From the NCBI RefSeq assembly GCF_029222905.1, contig NZ_JARHUE010000001.1, forward strand, positions 124,001 through 188,000: a stretch of 64,000 bases of DNA, in the 5' to 3' direction. The translations under genes and the position numbers were made by a program. Of the stretch, positions 54,552-63,968 are shown piece after piece. The DNA is from Neptuniibacter sp. CAU 1671. GTDB lineage: Bacteria > Pseudomonadota > Gammaproteobacteria > Pseudomonadales > Balneatricaceae. Within the stretch, counting starts at the first letter, position 1. Every line of letters starts with the position of its first letter. The notes beneath the pieces were generated by a model that saw only the letters and a list, made by a program, of their open reading frames with translations, was not told the origin of the DNA and made no database searches.

Positions 54552-55400
54552 TTATTCAGGCTTAACAAATTTCAGCGTCATACGGTCACTTTCGCCTATC
54601 TTCAGGAAATCCTCTTTGCCTTCATCACCGCCCCGCAGTGTTGGCGGTAGGCTCCAGACGCCATTGGGATGCATTGTGCTATCTGCCGGATTGGCGTTGA
54701 CCTCCGATTGGGCCAACAGTCTAAAACCTGCCTGTTCTGCCATCCGCACCACAAACGAGGTATGCATATAGCCGCTGGCTTCCATATCCCCGGCCGGACG
54801 TGATTCTGGCAGGCGATGCTCGACCACGCCTAAAATTCCACCCGGTTTTAACGCGCGGTAAAACGCCTGGAACGCCGCCAGTACCCGTGCTTCGCCACCC
54901 CCACGCATATACCAGTTATGCACATTTCTGAAGGTCAGCACCTGGTCCGCACTCCCTTCCGGGGCAATATCAACATACTCAGGTGGATTAAAGGTGGTGA
55001 CCTCCACCGCGCTGTAAAGCTCAGGCTGCGCATTGAGTTTATCGATAAACTGCTGGCGCGAATTACGGAAAAATGCAGCGGAGGAATCGGCATTAAACTG
55101 CGCCGCATAGAATTTCCCCTCGGCTTTAAGGTAGGGTGCAAGGATCTCGCTATACCAGCCTTTAGCGCCGGGCCAGATCTCAACCACCGCCATGTCAGGC
55201 TGTAGCTCAAAAAATTCCAGCGTTTCTTTAGGATGACGGTAGATATCCCGGCTTGATGAAGGGGCCCGATGCTCATTCTGAATAACATCCATCAGCGTTT
55301 CAGAAGCAACCGCCGGAGTAATCACCCCTGCAGCACTCATCAACAGGGCCAATCCCAACGTGTGGATTTTATGACTGTATTTTTGCCTCAGTGTATTCAT
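54552..55400 (-). CDS. Exported SAM-methyltransferase-fold protein
   Basis: 282 aa with a Sec signal (about 1-33, ending PAVAS), unusual for a methyltransferase fold. It then shows RDIYRHPKETLEFFELQPDM and VVEIWPGAKGWYSEILAPYL, the class I SAM pocket, except that the usual glycine-rich D/E-x-G-x-G loop reads EIWPGAKG. DQVLTFRNVHNWYMRGG and PGGILGVVEHR follow. Such exported proteins are widespread in marine gammaproteobacteria but of unknown role; SAM is not expected in the periplasm. Confidence 0.85.
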   Translation of the reverse strand: MNTLRQKYSHKIHTLGLALLMSAAGVITPAVASETLMDVIQNEHRAPSSSRDIYRHPKETLEFFELQPDMAVVEIWPGAKGWYSEILAPYLKAEGKFYAAQFNADSSAAFFRNSRQQFIDKLNAQPELYSAVEVTTFNPPEYVDIAPEGSADQVLTFRNVHNWYMRGGGEARVLAAFQAFYRALKPGGILGVVEHRLPESRPAGDMEASGYMHTSFVVRMAEQAGFRLLAQSEVNANPADSTMHPNGVWSLPPTLRGGDEGKEDFLKIGESDRMTLKFVKPE

Positions 55401-55537
55401 GTAGCATCCTTTGTTGCTGATTAGTAATAGTCTTTTACTGATTTCACTTACTAAATACGCGGTTGGAATCGATCATTAATATGAGATGATAGTCGCTGTA
55501 ACAGCCCCAATCCTCTGAGTAAATGATCTGTTTCACT

Positions 55538-56287
55538 ATGTCCCTGCGCCCTATTCTGACAATGCTGCTGCTTTCGATCGCTTCTGCCTCACAGGCTGAA
55601 CAGGTCTATGTGGCTGTCGCAGCAAATTTTTCTGCCCCCATGAAGCAACTTGCGGAATTGTTTGAACAGCAAACCGGGCATCAGGTTCATATTTCTGCAG
55701 GTGCTTCTGGAAAATTATTTGCGCAGATTCAGCAGGGAGCACCCTTCCAGCTGTTTTTTTCCGCCGATCAGACAAAACCTGCCACGCTGGAATCATTAGG
55801 GCTGACCGTACCTGATTCACGTTTCACCTACGCTATTGGCACCCTTGCCCTGTGGACGCCAACACCGGGGCTGGAAATGACCGCAGCTACACTTAAAACC
55901 GCTGAGTTTAACCATCTGGCGTTGGCCAATCCCAAACTGGCACCCTACGGCAGTGCTGCCATTGTGGTGCTTGATCAGTTGAATCTGGTGCGTCAAACCC
56001 AGCGCAAGTGGGTAATGGGTGAAAATATCAGTCAGACCTATCAGTTTGTCAGCACAGGCAATGCGGAGTTCGGGTTTGTCTCACTCTCGCAGATCCTGTT
56101 TAATGGCAAGGTAAAGGAAGGTTCGGTGTGGGTTGTGCCGCAGCATATGTATCCTGAAATTCGTCAGGATGCCGTGCTGCTGAAGTCGGCGGCTCAACAC
56201 CCGGCTGCAAATGATTTTTTAGCGTTTATCAGATCGGCGGATGGCGCCGGTGTGATTCAACAATACGGTTATATCACGCCTGAGTAA
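55538..56287 (+). CDS. modA: Molybdate-binding periplasmic protein
   Basis: 249 aa from the ATG at 55538 (MSLRPILTMLLLSIASASQA), a clean signal peptide; an ATG at 55523 would add five residues. Mature part: VYVAVAANFSAPMKQLAELF, HISAGASGKLFAQIQQGAPF with the Ser residues that bind the oxyanion, and GNAEFGFVSLSQ. It delivers molybdate (or tungstate) to ModBC. No clear ModE box was found upstream. Confidence 0.96.
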   Translation: MSLRPILTMLLLSIASASQAEQVYVAVAANFSAPMKQLAELFEQQTGHQVHISAGASGKLFAQIQQGAPFQLFFSADQTKPATLESLGLTVPDSRFTYAIGTLALWTPTPGLEMTAATLKTAEFNHLALANPKLAPYGSAAIVVLDQLNLVRQTQRKWVMGENISQTYQFVSTGNAEFGFVSLSQILFNGKVKEGSVWVVPQHMYPEIRQDAVLLKSAAQHPAANDFLAFIRSADGAGVIQQYGYITPE

Positions 56288-56296
56288 TCGAACATC

Positions 56297-56998
56297 ATGA
56301 TTCTGTCTGAAGCAGATATCTCTACGCTCTGGCTGACCTTACGGCTGGCTTCAGTCGTCACGCTGATTCTACTGCTTATTGGTACCCCTTTGGCCTGGTG
56401 GTTATCGCAAACCAGCTCCCGCCTGAAAGCCCCGATCAGTGCGCTGGTCAGTTTGCCGCTGGTGCTTCCACCCACCGTCATCGGCTTTTATCTGTTACTG
56501 GCCATGGGGCCAAATGGCTGGCTAGGTCAGCTCACGCAATCGATAGGACTAGGTACCCTGCCGTTTACTTTCTGGGGACTTGTGGTTGCGTCGGTGTTTT
56601 ATTCCCTGCCCTTTGTGGTGCAACCGATTCAGAACGCGATGGAAGCGATGGGGTCACGCCCGCTGGAAGTGGCCGCAACGCTCAGGGCCGGACCAGTGGA
56701 TCGGTTTTTTACCGTCACCCTGCCTCTGGCAAGACCCGGTTTTTTAACCGCCGCCGTGCTCGGCTTTGCCCACACGCTGGGGGAGTTTGGTGTGGTACTG
56801 ATGATTGGCGGCAACATTCCGAATGAAACCCGCGTGGTCTCTGTGCAGATATACGACCATGTGGAATCTCTGAATTATGCGCAGGCACACAGCCTGGCAG
56901 GCCTGATGGTGGCAACCTCGTTTGTTATTTTGCTGACACTCTACCTGCTGCAGGCGCGCGGTAAGGCCGTGCCTTCTCTTGTGGGCAGTAAACGATGA
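56297..56998 (+). CDS. modB: Molybdate ABC transporter permease
   Basis: 233 aa, five or so membrane helices and the EAA loop [20 protein letters not shown]...[20 protein letters not shown]. It forms the inner-membrane channel with ModC. It starts 9 bases after modA and its last four bases overlap modC (ATGA). Confidence 0.97.
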   Translation: MILSEADISTLWLTLRLASVVTLILLLIGTPLAWWLSQTSSRLKAPISALVSLPLVLPPTVIGFYLLLAMGPNGWLGQLTQSIGLGTLPFTFWGLVVASVFYSLPFVVQPIQNAMEAMGSRPLEVAATLRAGPVDRFFTVTLPLARPGFLTAAVLGFAHTLGEFGVVLMIGGNIPNETRVVSVQIYDHVESLNYAQAHSLAGLMVATSFVILLTLYLLQARGKAVPSLVGSKR

Positions 56999-58083
56999 AT
57001 AACCAGATCAGGGTCAGTTGCCAGTTAGACCGCCGCACTATGGCCGGATCGGGTTTTTCATTATCCGCAGATCTAACCCTGCCAGCAGAGGGTATCACGG
57101 TGATTTTTGGCCCGTCGGGCTGTGGCAAAACTACCCTGCTGCGCTGTATTGCCGGTCTGGATCTGGCTGAAGATGCAGAAATCGTTGTTCAAGATACCAT
57201 TTGGCAAGACCACAAGCGTTTTCTACCTGTGCACCAGCGCAAGCTGGGCTATGTGTTTCAGGAGGCCAGCCTGTTACCTCATTTAACAGCCGGAGGTAAC
57301 CTGCGTTACGCCGCCAAACGCTCAGGCAAACCCCAGCCCGAACTCTGGGATCAGGTCGTGAACCTGTTATCCCTTGGCACTTTACTTGAACGTAAACCTG
57401 ATCAGCTTTCCGGAGGTGAACGCCAGCGTGTTGCGCTGGCCCGGGCGCTGCTGTCACAGCCCAGCCTGCTGCTGATGGATGAACCGCTGGCCTCGCTGGA
57501 CCTGCCCCGTAAACAAGAGATCCTACCCTATCTGGAACAACTGCGCAGCGCTTTCAAAATCCCGGTGATCTATGTCACCCATGCCATGGACGAAGTAACC
57601 CGCTTAGCGGATTATCTGGTACTGATGGATCAGGGAGAGATACAGGCTGCAGGCCCTGTCGAAGAGGTGTTAAGCCAGCCCAGCCTGGCCGCTTTTTTTG
57701 GTGATGAAACCAGCGTTGTGATTTCAGGCTGTATTGCGCAACGTGATCCCCAGTGGGGGCTGATGAAAGTCACGTTTGCAGGGGGCGATATCTGGATTAA
57801 GGATACTCACCAAGCGCTGGGTGATAGCGTTCGTCTGCGAGTTTTAGCGCGAGATGTCAGTCTGAGCCGAAGTGAAGACGTAGACAGCACGATACAGAAT
57901 CGCTTGCGGGTAAGTCTGGTTGAAATCAGCGACACTCCAGATGCTTCAACGGCCATGTTGAGGCTGAAATGCGGGGATGTTCAAATCCTGGCCAGAGTCA
58001 CTCAGCGGGCTATATCCAGCCTTGATCTGAAACTCGGTGAGCAACTCTGGGCCCAGATTAAAACCGCGGCTGTGACGTATTAA
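56995..58083 (+). CDS. modC: Molybdate ABC transporter ATPase
   Basis: 362 aa. ABC domain: Walker [10 protein letters not shown] near 41, Q-loop VFQEASLL, signature [15 protein letters not shown], Walker [13 protein letters not shown]. The C-terminal 140 residues form a TOBE (molybdate-binding) regulatory domain ([31 protein letters not shown]). Energises uptake for the molybdo-hydroxylase encoded 5 kb upstream and other Mo enzymes. Confidence 0.97.
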   Translation: MNNQIRVSCQLDRRTMAGSGFSLSADLTLPAEGITVIFGPSGCGKTTLLRCIAGLDLAEDAEIVVQDTIWQDHKRFLPVHQRKLGYVFQEASLLPHLTAGGNLRYAAKRSGKPQPELWDQVVNLLSLGTLLERKPDQLSGGERQRVALARALLSQPSLLLMDEPLASLDLPRKQEILPYLEQLRSAFKIPVIYVTHAMDEVTRLADYLVLMDQGEIQAAGPVEEVLSQPSLAAFFGDETSVVISGCIAQRDPQWGLMKVTFAGGDIWIKDTHQALGDSVRLRVLARDVSLSRSEDVDSTIQNRLRVSLVEISDTPDASTAMLRLKCGDVQILARVTQRAISSLDLKLGEQLWAQIKTAAVTY

Positions 58084-58103
58084 GTTAGCCCAGCAAATAG
58101 CAT

Positions 58104-58676
58104 TCAGGGCATGTAGAGAGAGTCGTAAAACCCTTTCAATGTCAGGGTAATGGTTACCGGCTCTGCAGAACGGTTTTCCCAGTACCATCCATGTTCACCC
58201 GCAAAAGAGGCCTGGAATACACCGTGTGCCTCTGCGCGGGCATCCTCCATCCAGTAACGGGTGAAATCATCAGACGCAGCGTTAGGCTTCTGGCCATGCA
58301 TGTCAAAATGAACCACGGCGGCACCCTCTGCCTGCCACTGATACACAAAGCCGTCACCCACTTCCATGATTGCTTTAAGTTCTGCGCCCTGTCCCGGCAT
58401 CAGTACCAGTTGTGAGCGATCTTCGCGCCAGGCACTGCTGACCTCAACCTGATCCAGTTGCGCCTGAGACTCGATCACCACTTCAGCCGCCGCTGCGGGC
58501 TGGCCTAAAGTAAGCAGGCCCAGCTTTTCACCCAGCCCGGAGGGATCTTTGCCAAACTCAGCCGGCATCACCGCAACCAGCAAAATAATACCCGCCACCA
58601 GAGCTGCGCCCAGGGTTGTAACACCAAGCTGACGTGAGGTTGGTAACTGATCGTTTAGTTCTGAAATATCATGCAT
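58104..58676 (-). CDS. Transmembrane-anchored periplasmic protein of unknown function
   Basis: 190 aa. One membrane helix near the N-terminus (about 19-37, TLGAALVAGIILLVAVMPAE), then a soluble domain with Trp-rich strands (YQWQAEGAAVVHFDMHGQKP, SFAGEHGWYWENRSAEPVTI) that resembles a beta-sandwich of the emp24/GOLD-like or cupredoxin-like type. His and Trp residues could bind a metal, not verified. It is 9 bases after the HupE-like gene, so the two probably act together. Confidence 0.7.
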   Translation of the reverse strand: MHDISELNDQLPTSRQLGVTTLGAALVAGIILLVAVMPAEFGKDPSGLGEKLGLLTLGQPAAAAEVVIESQAQLDQVEVSSAWREDRSQLVLMPGQGAELKAIMEVGDGFVYQWQAEGAAVVHFDMHGQKPNAASDDFTRYWMEDARAEAHGVFQASFAGEHGWYWENRSAEPVTITLTLKGFYDSLYMP

Positions 58677-58685
58677 AAAATCACC

Positions 58686-59384
58686 TTAAACCGCGGTCAG
58701 ATAACCGGTCAGTTGATACATCGCCAGTAAAAAGCCTGCACATAACAGCACAGTGTTCGCGGCGTACGCCTGACGTACAAAAACGGGCCGTTTACGCCAG
58801 ATATCCATCAGCAGCACAATCCAGACAAGTGCAAGTAACTGCCCGATTTCAACACCGACATTAAAGGCCACCAGATTTACCAGTAATCCCTCTTCCGGCA
58901 GTTGGAAGTCCTGCAGTTTTGTCGCAAGGCCAAAACCGTGAAACAACCCGAAAAACAGCACCGCGCCTTTTTGATTTGGAGTGAAACCAAACCAACGCTG
59001 GAAAGCGCCGAGATTATCCAGCGCCTTATAGGCAACCGAAAGCCCGATGATGCAATCAATAAGATAGGCATTCAGGCTGATTTTAGTCAGCACACCGGTC
59101 AGCAGAGTAATGCTGTGTCCCAGAGCAAACAGCGTGACATAGATGCCTACATCCCTCAGCCGGTAGAGAAAAAACACCACCCCGGCAAGAAATAACAAAT
59201 GGTCATAGCCGGTGACCATATGTTTAGCCCCCAGATAGACAAAGGGTAAGAAGGCAATGCCATCGACACTCTGCAGATAGGCTGCATCACTGCTGGCGAC
59301 GCCGTGAGCGAATACCATTGTAGGAACACTGAGCAGCAGCAGAATAAACAGGCGGATTGAGCCTTGTGCGGTAAGTACAGGCAT
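58686..59384 (-). CDS. HupE/UreJ-family membrane protein
   Basis: 232 aa from the ATG at 59384; a TTG two codons earlier is unlikely. Signal-like N-terminus, then six to seven helices with HGVASSD, LGAKHMVTGYDHLLFLAGVV and LFALGHSITL, the His/Asp-rich HupE/UreJ_2 signatures, and NVGVEIGQLLALVW. Family members transport nickel or other divalent metals or act as hydrogenase/urease accessory proteins; no such enzyme is encoded here, so the metal is unknown. Confidence 0.85.
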   Translation of the reverse strand: MPVLTAQGSIRLFILLLLSVPTMVFAHGVASSDAAYLQSVDGIAFLPFVYLGAKHMVTGYDHLLFLAGVVFFLYRLRDVGIYVTLFALGHSITLLTGVLTKISLNAYLIDCIIGLSVAYKALDNLGAFQRWFGFTPNQKGAVLFFGLFHGFGLATKLQDFQLPEEGLLVNLVAFNVGVEIGQLLALVWIVLLMDIWRKRPVFVRQAYAANTVLLCAGFLLAMYQLTGYLTAV

Positions 59385-59514
59385 ATACAACTTATTCTAG
59401 AAGACGTTATTTGTTACGCCGTTAATAGGGGGCCGGATTACAACACCCATACTGTGAGACGCGGATAGACGAGTCTAACGAAAGCTTTTCCTAATATAAA
59501 GGAGGTGGGGAAAC

Positions 59515-60282
59515 CTAACGGGTCCTGCGCCAGAAGCGATTATCACGGATTGACATAATGACACCGTCAGGCGTGATGGTTTCCAGCACCAGATTCTTCT
59601 CAATCCGGTCGCCCTGTCGGTAGGTTGTATTATTGATGCGTACCATTCGCGAACCGGGCTGCTCAGCGTAAATATGAACACTGATATTCAGATCTGGCAG
59701 TTCATTCTGCAGGCTGGCCGATAGCTGGCGCTGATGCGGTATACCGTCGTAATAATCAACTTCCGCGCTTGTAGCTGGGCTTGTAGGTGCGGGCTTACTG
59801 TTCACAGCAAACACATTCGAGGCTGTTGTTTTTGCAGGTGTTGCCACATCCGTCGGTACTTTCTGCTCGACTACAACCCTATTCTCAGCCGCTGATGGTG
59901 TCTGAACTGACTGTTTTGTTTGGGCAACAGCATCCGCCACCGGAGCAGTATCCAGCTGTATCCCTTTCAGGGCATCCAGAGCATTGGTTTTGGGTTGGGA
60001 TGGCGTTTTATTCTGTTCGACAGGCGCCTGAGCTTCCGGCACATTAACTGTCACCGATGGCGAAACCGTTTTCGCTTCAGGTTGCTCAGCGTCCGAAAAA
60101 CCATAAAAAGCGATCAGCAACACAATCAGCACAAGTGCCAGCAACACACCGAAGTACCGCAAGTACCGACGGTCTGAACTGACTGGCCGGGTTGGAAATT
60201 CTGGTTGAGTCTGGAGATCAGGAACGCCGCCTTTTTGCCGGTCCTGATCTGAACGTTTGAGTGCATCCAGTATGTACGACAT
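59515..60282 (-). CDS. gspB: General secretion pathway protein GspB (ExeB/PulB-like)
   Basis: 255 aa. N-terminus MSYILDALKRSDQDRQKGGV is the GspB hallmark, followed by one membrane helix (about 42-63), a Pro/Thr/Ala-rich periplasmic linker and the GspB C-terminal domain (ISVHIYAEQPGSRMVRINNT...GDRIEKNLVLETITPDGVIM). With GspA it helps place the type II secretin through the peptidoglycan. Two bases separate it from gspA. No other gsp genes are in the window. Confidence 0.93.
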   Translation of the reverse strand: MSYILDALKRSDQDRQKGGVPDLQTQPEFPTRPVSSDRRYLRYFGVLLALVLIVLLIAFYGFSDAEQPEAKTVSPSVTVNVPEAQAPVEQNKTPSQPKTNALDALKGIQLDTAPVADAVAQTKQSVQTPSAAENRVVVEQKVPTDVATPAKTTASNVFAVNSKPAPTSPATSAEVDYYDGIPHQRQLSASLQNELPDLNISVHIYAEQPGSRMVRINNTTYRQGDRIEKNLVLETITPDGVIMSIRDNRFWRRTR

Positions 60283-60284
60283 CG

Positions 60285-61985
60285 CTATTTCCCTGCAGCC
60301 AGCGTATGCAAAAGAGGCAGGCTGGAATCCGTGTGGGTATTGATCTGAATAATGGTATTCGGTCCCACTACACCATCAGGAACCAACCCCTGGCTGGACT
60401 GGAACCGTCTGACCTGGCGGACCAGACTGTCATCATAGATCACCGGTGGTTCGCTGAGAGGAGAGCGCCCTTGTACTGTCGCCAGATTCCGGTCCAGCCA
60501 GCTTACCATCGGGCCGGTACCGCCGGGTTGGAGAATGCCACTGTAATCCGTTGGTTTACGCCAGAGTACTGCAAACTGCCCCTCCAGCCATAAGGCCAGG
60601 TCATCCACACTGACTTTGTGTTTTTCGCCGGCCAGCAACAGTTCAGCCGTGTCATTGTTAAGTGCAGTCAGTGTGACAAAATATTTCTGCCCCTGAGCAT
60701 TGAACAGAGAGAGCACCGCAGGACGGTTCAGTCTGGAGAGTTCCTCAAGGGTGGAAATAGAATAGAGACAGCGCAGCCCCTTCTCATCCGCAAAACGGCA
60801 CACACTGGGATTATCGCGGGGATCATAATCAATGCCCCATAGTTTGAGCAGGTCCTGATATGCCGTGATTTGCGTCAGTGCCGCCTGTTCACTGTCGGAC
60901 CATTGCCAGCTGGCAGGATTTGACAGAGTCACTGGCGTTGGCTCATCGACGACTGGCGCCACGCTTTCCGGCTCAGAAATTGCGGGAACGACCGGTGCTG
61001 AAGCGTTGAAATCCGTTGAATCTACCGGTGCCTGTACAAAAGGCAATGCAACTGCCTGCAGATCATCGATCAGCACCTTCCCCTGTGGTGTAAATCCAAG
61101 ACCAATCAGGGCCAGAATAAACACACTGGCAATTGCCCATTTACTCAGCCCGGCAGATTTTCGCCCCTCATGGGTCGCATCCCCGCCAAACACCTCGTTT
61201 GCTGCCTTTCCTAAAGTATGCGTATGCACCTGATTTTCACGTTGCACATAGGTACCGAGCAGCGCGCGGTCACAGACAATATTCACCAGACGGGGAATGC
61301 CTTTGGTGAGATGAAATAAACGCTTAATGGTGGCCTGAGGAAAAAGCTGACATTCAACACCGGCAATAGAAAGGCGGTGCGAAATATACCCTGCCAACTC
61401 TTCCTGGCGCAGCGCACGCAGATGATACCGGGCCGTTATACGCTGATTGAGCTGTCTGAGTTCGGGCTTATTGAGAAGTTCCAAAAGCTCCGGCTGACCG
61501 ATCAGAATGATTTGCAGCAGTTTGTGGGTGTTGGTTTCCAGATTTGTTAGTAAGCGGATGGTTTCAAGTACATCCACCGAAAGGTTCTGTGCTTCATCAA
61601 TGATCAGCACGGTATGGCGGTTTTGACGATAATTCGCGAGTAAATGCTGATTCAGCGCATCCACATACTCTTTCATCTCACTGGCCGGTCCGTAACTGAT
61701 ACCCAGATCATCACAGATTGCCGATAACAACTCTTTAACGCTGTATTTAGGATTAAGGACCAATGCAACTTCAGTGGATTCAGGCAACTGCTCTAACAGG
61801 CAACGAGAGACAGTGGTTTTGCCTGTGCCTACTTCGCCGGTGAGCAGAATAAAACCACCATTGCTGCCAACTCCATACATCAGATGCGCCAGCGCTTCCC
61901 GGTGTTGTTCGCTCATGTAGAGAAAACGCGGATCCGGTGCGATTGAGAATGGCGCTTCCGAGAGCCCAAAATAGTTGTTGTACAT
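60285..61985 (-). CDS. gspA: General secretion ATPase GspA (ExeA-like)
   Basis: 566 aa from the ATG at 61985 (MYNNYFGLSEAPFSIAPDPR), behind GGGAGGT; an upstream in-frame start is rejected. Order: AAA ATPase with Walker A GEVGTGKT (50-57) and Walker B VLIIDEAQNLS, one membrane helix near 275, a C39-like/GspA periplasmic domain (CRFADEKGLRCLYSISTLEE...LLAGEKHKVSVDDL) and a C-terminal peptidoglycan-binding domain (VRRFQSSQGLVPDGVVGPNT). In Aeromonas ExeAB binds peptidoglycan to assemble the ExeD secretin. Confidence 0.95.
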   Translation of the reverse strand: MYNNYFGLSEAPFSIAPDPRFLYMSEQHREALAHLMYGVGSNGGFILLTGEVGTGKTTVSRCLLEQLPESTEVALVLNPKYSVKELLSAICDDLGISYGPASEMKEYVDALNQHLLANYRQNRHTVLIIDEAQNLSVDVLETIRLLTNLETNTHKLLQIILIGQPELLELLNKPELRQLNQRITARYHLRALRQEELAGYISHRLSIAGVECQLFPQATIKRLFHLTKGIPRLVNIVCDRALLGTYVQRENQVHTHTLGKAANEVFGGDATHEGRKSAGLSKWAIASVFILALIGLGFTPQGKVLIDDLQAVALPFVQAPVDSTDFNASAPVVPAISEPESVAPVVDEPTPVTLSNPASWQWSDSEQAALTQITAYQDLLKLWGIDYDPRDNPSVCRFADEKGLRCLYSISTLEELSRLNRPAVLSLFNAQGQKYFVTLTALNNDTAELLLAGEKHKVSVDDLALWLEGQFAVLWRKPTDYSGILQPGGTGPMVSWLDRNLATVQGRSPLSEPPVIYDDSLVRQVRRFQSSQGLVPDGVVGPNTIIQINTHTDSSLPLLHTLAAGK

Positions 61986-62239
61986 CGTACCTCCCGGTAC
62001 TGAAGTCGGGTCCTTTATCAAACTCAGTTTACATGCAAATTGTTAATTTCGCGGAACAAAAATGTTAAGCAACAATGTCTTGAAATATTTTATTAAAGTT
62101 TTCATTAAAATTTGTTCAACATTTGTACAGTTGTCTTGCGAATGTTTCAGTCGGCAAACAGCGACAGTGACTAATATACAAATATAGCCCCGCCTGTGAC
62201 GGAATAGGCCGCCGCAGTACTTTGGTCAGGACGGTTACC

Positions 62240-63616
62240 ATGAGTACTGAATTTTCAATCCTTCAGCCGGGTGATACCTCGGTACGCAAAGCGATTTATC
62301 TGGACCTTGCCGAGTATCACCAAAACGATATAGACACCTTCGATTTCTCAGATTGGGCAATTGACAGAGTGACCAGTCTGCAACAAGCCAAAGGGCATAT
62401 TGATCACTACCCCTACCTTGTCGGCATGGTCTACCTGAGCAATTTATCAACCGAACAACATGAACAGATACTCTCGGTAATTAATGCTGATTCAGCTCGT
62501 AGCTGGATTGCACTGATAGAACACCGGGATCTGCTGGACAGCCATTTTCGTCGTCTGATTTACGAAAACTTCTATGATTACTTTACCCTGCCCCTCAAGG
62601 ACAACTTCCGATTTCTGAAAACCGTATTGGGCCATGCCTATGGTGTCGCCTACCTACGCTCACTGGAGCAGGACGCGGTAGAGCAATACACCGAATACAG
62701 TGAAATGGTCGGCGCCAGTCAGCCAATCCGGCGTGTATTTGACGGTATTCGCAAAGTCGCCAGCGTTGAGGCGCCTGTTTTGATCAGTGGCGAAACCGGC
62801 ACCGGCAAAGAGATGGTCGCCCGTGCAATCCACCAACGCTCTGAAATGTGCGACGGACCGTTTATAGCCGTCAACTGTGGTGCCCTGCCCGACACCCTGA
62901 TTCATGCCGAACTGTTTGGTTTTGAAAAAGGCGCCTTCACCGGCGCCTATAAACGCAAGATCGGCAAGATAGAAGCGGCCCAGGGCGGGACCATTTTTCT
63001 GGATGAGATTGGCGATCTGCCTCTCGACCTGCAGGTGTATCTGTTGCGTTTCCTGGAGGAATCAACCATCGAGCGCTTAGGTAGCAACGAAACCCACCAG
63101 ATAAATGCCCGCGTCATTGCTGCCAGTCATGTCAACCTTGAAGACGCTGTTGAACAGGGATTATTTCGTGAAGATCTGTATTACCGCCTGAACGTTTTGA
63201 ATATTCAGGTACCGAATCTGGCTGAGCGTTTTGAAGACATTGAACTGCTGGCATATTACTTCTTCCGTAAATTTTCAGAAGAGTACGGTGCCTCTGCACA
63301 GGGTTTCACGCGTAAGGCTTTAATCGCGATGAATGGCCACAGCTGGCCCGGCAATATTCGCGAGATGATTAACCGAATCCGGCGGGCACTGGTCATGACT
63401 GAGAACCGTCTTATTACGCCGGGCGACTTGGGGCTTGACCCGGAACCCACCTCAGTCGACGTAGTCTCGCTGGATGAAGCGCGCCAGAAAGCCGAAGAAG
63501 TGGCGATTAAAAGCTCTTTGCACTACGCCCATAACAATATTTCAAAAACCGCCAAGATGCTTGGCATCTCCCGTGTCACACTCTACCGTCTGATCGACAA
63601 GTATGGATTAAAGTGA
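62240..63616 (+). CDS. Sigma-54 activator with VpsR-like N-terminal domain
   Basis: 458 aa from the ATG at 62240, preceded by CAGGACGG; the open frame begins six codons earlier. The N-terminal 150 residues resemble VpsR-type degenerate receiver domains (HYPYLVGMVYLSNLSTEQHE, RSWIALIEHRDLLDSHFRRL). The AAA+ domain has GETGTGKE, GAFTGA and GTIFLDEIGD, so it can contact sigma-54, and the C-terminus carries a Fis HTH (NISKTAKMLGISRVTLYRLI). It contrasts with the three V4R activators in lacking an aromatic sensor. VpsR relatives control exopolysaccharide and adhesion genes and may read c-di-GMP. Confidence 0.92.
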   Translation: MSTEFSILQPGDTSVRKAIYLDLAEYHQNDIDTFDFSDWAIDRVTSLQQAKGHIDHYPYLVGMVYLSNLSTEQHEQILSVINADSARSWIALIEHRDLLDSHFRRLIYENFYDYFTLPLKDNFRFLKTVLGHAYGVAYLRSLEQDAVEQYTEYSEMVGASQPIRRVFDGIRKVASVEAPVLISGETGTGKEMVARAIHQRSEMCDGPFIAVNCGALPDTLIHAELFGFEKGAFTGAYKRKIGKIEAAQGGTIFLDEIGDLPLDLQVYLLRFLEESTIERLGSNETHQINARVIAASHVNLEDAVEQGLFREDLYYRLNVLNIQVPNLAERFEDIELLAYYFFRKFSEEYGASAQGFTRKALIAMNGHSWPGNIREMINRIRRALVMTENRLITPGDLGLDPEPTSVDVVSLDEARQKAEEVAIKSSLHYAHNNISKTAKMLGISRVTLYRLIDKYGLK

Positions 63617-63718
63617 CATCCGGGAAACACTAAAACTGTTGCGTCGAGTTTACAAAATGATTTTTCTACATAAATAACAAGAAAATTAAGTAATTGTAAT
63701 AAATAAGCTTTTTTATTG

Positions 63719-63734
63719 TGGCGCAGTCTTTGCG
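63719..63734 (+). promoter_or_regulatory. Sigma-54 promoter before a small gene
   Basis: TGGCGCAGTCTTTGCG with exact GG-N10-GC spacing, 43 bases before the ATG of the 63-residue gene and about 100 bases after the VpsR-like activator. Predicted start near 63746. Confidence 0.85.
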
Positions 63735-63776
63735 ACTAACAACAAGAGACAACCTACATAAAGTGTCAGGTCATTT

Positions 63777-63968
63777 ATGAAAGAGCTTATACCAAAACAC
63801 CCCCCTGCTGATTCCGATGAAGACACCTCTGGCAAAGTGGTTTCAGCACAGTTTCGTCCGCTTAACAGCCGTAGTGGCCGACGTAGCCATCACCGTAAAC
63901 ACGCAGCGAATGACCCCTTTATTGTCCTCTGGGACGAAATGGAAAACATGTCTCACGATCATTACTGA
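63777..63968 (+). CDS. Small basic hypothetical protein, likely sigma-54 controlled
   Basis: 63 aa, not recognised. Hydrophilic throughout, with a basic middle (RPLNSRSGRRSHHRKHA) and an acidic, His-containing tail (WDEMENMSHDHY); no signal or membrane segment. RBS AGG lies 7 bases ahead. The strong -24/-12 promoter and the neighbouring activator argue it is real and is either the first gene of a longer operon beyond the window or a small regulator. Confidence 0.6.
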   Translation: MKELIPKHPPADSDEDTSGKVVSAQFRPLNSRSGRRSHHRKHAANDPFIVLWDEMENMSHDHY

